From positions 186,001 through 250,000 of the forward strand of contig NZ_JACYXJ010000004.1 in assembly GCF_014842925.1 (NCBI RefSeq): 64,000 bases of DNA, read 5' to 3'. Made by a program: the position numbers and the translations under genes. Source of the stretch: Roseibium polysiphoniae. GTDB taxonomy: Bacteria; Pseudomonadota; Alphaproteobacteria; Rhizobiales; Stappiaceae. Below, piece by piece: positions 62,414 through 64,000 of the stretch. Within the stretch, counting starts at the first letter, position 1; every line of letters begins with the position of its first letter. Below the pieces are notes generated by a model. That model was not told the origin of the DNA, did no database searches, and saw only the letters and a list, made by a program, of their open reading frames with translations.

Positions 62414-64000
62414 TCAGGCTTTGTCTGTCGTCGGCGCGCCAGTAAGTGCCATCCTCATACGTTTTTCGATTTCCAGGATAACGTAGAGCACGAAACCCAG
62501 CGCGATGATCAGCGCCATATCCTTTGCCGCAAGAGGCCTGGTCTCGAAAACAAGCTGCAATGCTGGAAGATACGTCATCGCCAGCTGCCCAAGCACCACC
62601 ATCGCGATCGCAATCCAGACCGGTCTCGTGCCCAGCCAGGCGCTGAGGGAAAAGCGGCTGACATGCATGGTACGGACAAACAGCAGCTGGAAGATCTCCA
62701 GGAAGACGAGCGTATTGACCGTTATGGTGCGTGCATATTCTACCGAATGCCCTTGATCCTGGATGTAAACAAACATGCCGAAAACAGCGGCCATGAAGAG
62801 CGCTGACACCAATGCGATGTGCCAGACAAGCTCTCCGGTGAGCAGGGGCTGGCTGCGCTTTCTGGGTGGACGGGACATTGTCCCCAATTCGCTCGGCTCA
62901 AAGGCCAGTGCCATGCCGAGGGTCGATGCGGTGATGAGGTTGATCCAGAGAATTTGAGCAGCGGTGATCGGTAGGGTCAGGCCGAAAAGGATCGCCGCGG
63001 CCACGATCATGGCTTCGCCTGTGCTTGTTGGCAGCGTCCAGCCTATCACCTTGACGATGTTGTCATAGACGGTTCGTCCTTCACGCACCGCATCTGCGAT
63101 GGAGCGGAAATTGTCGTCGGCGAGCACGAGGTCTGCAGCTTCGCGCGCGGCCTCACTGCCTTTAAGACCCATGGCGATGCCGGCGTCGGCGCGCTTGAGT
63201 GCAGGGGCGTCGTTGACGCCATCTCCGGTCATGGCGACGGTCATGCCGAGTGTCTGAAGTGCGGCGACCAGCCTCAATTTGTGTTCCGGATTGGTTCTGG
63301 CAAAGACGTCGGTCTCCATTGCGCAATCGCGCAATTCGGCGTCAGTCATGACGTCAATGTCCGCGCCGGTCAGAATGTTGCCGGGCTTTTCGAGGCCAAT
63401 CTGGCGGCTAATGGCAGCAGCTGTTCCGGCGTGATCACCGGTGACCATCTTGACCTGAATGCCCGCGGAACGGCAGTCGGCGACCGCTTCGATGGCCTCC
63501 GGGCGCGGAGGATCCATCAGGCCGACAAGTCCGATCAGAACAAGACCCTGCTCCAGATCTGTGGAGGAAAGGCTGGTCTGATTTGGTGAGGCATGTTTTT
63601 CAGCCAGGGCAAGAACCCGCTGTCCGGCGTTCGCGAGCGCTTCCGCGCGTTGGTGCCATTGCCGTTCGTTCAGCGGCTCAGGCGTCCCATCCGACCCAAG
63701 TTCTTGGGTGCACATGGCAAGAATGCGCTCAGGAGCACCCTTGATCGTGATGAGGGTCTGTTCAGAAGCATCGCTGGATTGGGGGCCGGTTCGGGTCAGC
63801 GTCGCCATGTAGCGGTAGCTGGCGTCGAAAGGCAGCAGCGCGACACGATCCCGGGGAGCTTCCTTATTTGGAGAAATCTTTCGAGACATGGCCAGCAGAG
63901 CGCCCTCCATCGGGTCACCTTCGACCTTCCAATGCCCGTCGTCCTGATGGAGCATGGCGTCGTTGCAGAGCTCTGCCGCGCGCGCGAGCCGGAAAAGATG
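62414..64000 (-). CDS. P-type cation-transporting ATPase (N-terminus beyond window)
   Basis: The C-terminal 528 residues of a P2-type ATPase; the frame is open to the window edge, so the actuator domain and the DKTGT phosphorylation site are outside. Visible parts are LARAAELCNDA at the edge, the nucleotide-binding KGAPERILAMC, DPPRPEAIEAVADCRSAGIQ, VKMVTGDHAGTA, and the hinge MTGDGVNDAPALKRADAGIA. Helices M5-M10 follow (INLITASTLGMALAFEPSE). Relatives pump Ca2+, Na+/K+ or Mn2+; the ion cannot be read without the rest. The internal ATG at 63955 is not the start. Confidence 0.9.
   Translation of the reverse strand, partial: HLFRLARAAELCNDAMLHQDDGHWKVEGDPMEGALLAMSRKISPNKEAPRDRVALLPFDASYRYMATLTRTGPQSSDASEQTLITIKGAPERILAMCTQELGSDGTPEPLNERQWHQRAEALANAGQRVLALAEKHASPNQTSLSSTDLEQGLVLIGLVGLMDPPRPEAIEAVADCRSAGIQVKMVTGDHAGTAAAISRQIGLEKPGNILTGADIDVMTDAELRDCAMETDVFARTNPEHKLRLVAALQTLGMTVAMTGDGVNDAPALKRADAGIAMGLKGSEAAREAADLVLADDNFRSIADAVREGRTVYDNIVKVIGWTLPTSTGEAMIVAAAILFGLTLPITAAQILWINLITASTLGMALAFEPSELGTMSRPPRKRSQPLLTGELVWHIALVSALFMAAVFGMFVYIQDQGHSVEYARTITVNTLVFLEIFQLLFVRTMHVSRFSLSAWLGTRPVWIAIAMVVLGQLAMTYLPALQLVFETRPLAAKDMALIIALGFVLYVILEIEKRMRMALTGAPTTDKA

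Noticed and set aside
1-64000. CRISPR arrays, insertion sequences, prophage or integrative elements
   Set aside because: No regularly spaced repeats, transposase or integrase motifs, or target-site duplications were seen, and there was no composition break; the single tRNA has no integrase or duplicated 3' end next to it.

Overview
The window is chromosomal DNA of an alphaproteobacterium. The gene families and their order point to Hyphomicrobiales (Rhizobiales), and the general look suggests a Stappiaceae-like marine lineage (Roseibium/Labrenzia); the family level is an inference. Signs include DUF1465/RcdA, DUF1192, DUF1013/TrcR, DUF4164-ZapA followed by 6S RNA and 5-formyl-THF cyclo-ligase, the alphaproteobacterial SerC type, a tol-pal cluster, and rpoH beside an RluD-type pseudouridine synthase. 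The DNA is GC-rich, densely coding and even in composition. I see no insertion sequence, prophage, CRISPR array or genomic island; this is mostly core genome.

Layout. 1-5.2 kb: a cut TPR lipoprotein, rpsU, a MATE exporter, purEK, and two divergent DUF465 genes. 5.2-12.5 kb: an AMP-forming acyl-CoA ligase resembling DmdB, a TSUP permease, a PrpE-type propionyl-CoA synthetase, an SDR dehydrogenase and an ABC exporter. 12.8-18.5 kb: rpmE, an rcdA-like gene, a hairpin-rich intergenic stretch, DUF1192, a quinone oxidoreductase, trcR, and a MotA-like/OmpA-like motor pair. 18.6-28.5 kb: a leftward block with suhB, efp, a Sel1 protein, a divergent ThiE-like protein, fba, pgk, a LysE exporter, gap and tkt (central carbon metabolism). 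28.9-35.8 kb: DUF4164, zapA, 6S RNA, fau, ymdB, yebC, a MazG-like gene, a second TSUP permease, then ruvC-ruvA-small membrane gene-ruvB. 35.9-49 kb: a chemoreceptor, then ybgC-tolQ-tolR-tolA-tolB-pal-cpoB, tilS, ftsH and glmM. 49-57.6 kb: an outer-membrane beta-barrel gene behind two CtrA-type boxes, serC-serA with a structured leader, an EamA transporter, purA and a large single-pass membrane protein. 57.6-64 kb: a TPP riboswitch before a ThiX-like permease and ThiY-like binding protein, then rpoH, an RluD-type gene and a divergent DUF6476-like gene, tRNA-Glu(TTC), and a P-type cation ATPase cut by the window edge.

Themes. Several genes concern envelope constriction and the alphaproteobacterial cell cycle (Tol-Pal, ZapA, RcdA, TrcR). 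Perfect or one-mismatch TTAA-N7-TTAA motifs, the CtrA consensus, lie before the outer-membrane gene, the MotA-like gene, tolQ and pal. RNA-level control is visible as the TPP riboswitch, 6S RNA, the serC leader and a chain of hairpins at 13.9-14.1 kb ending in a terminator. No complete undescribed defence or mobile system is evident. The best leads for new biology are the hairpin chain, the MotA-like/OmpA-like pair, the membrane protein embedded between ruvA and ruvB, and the large membrane protein after purA.
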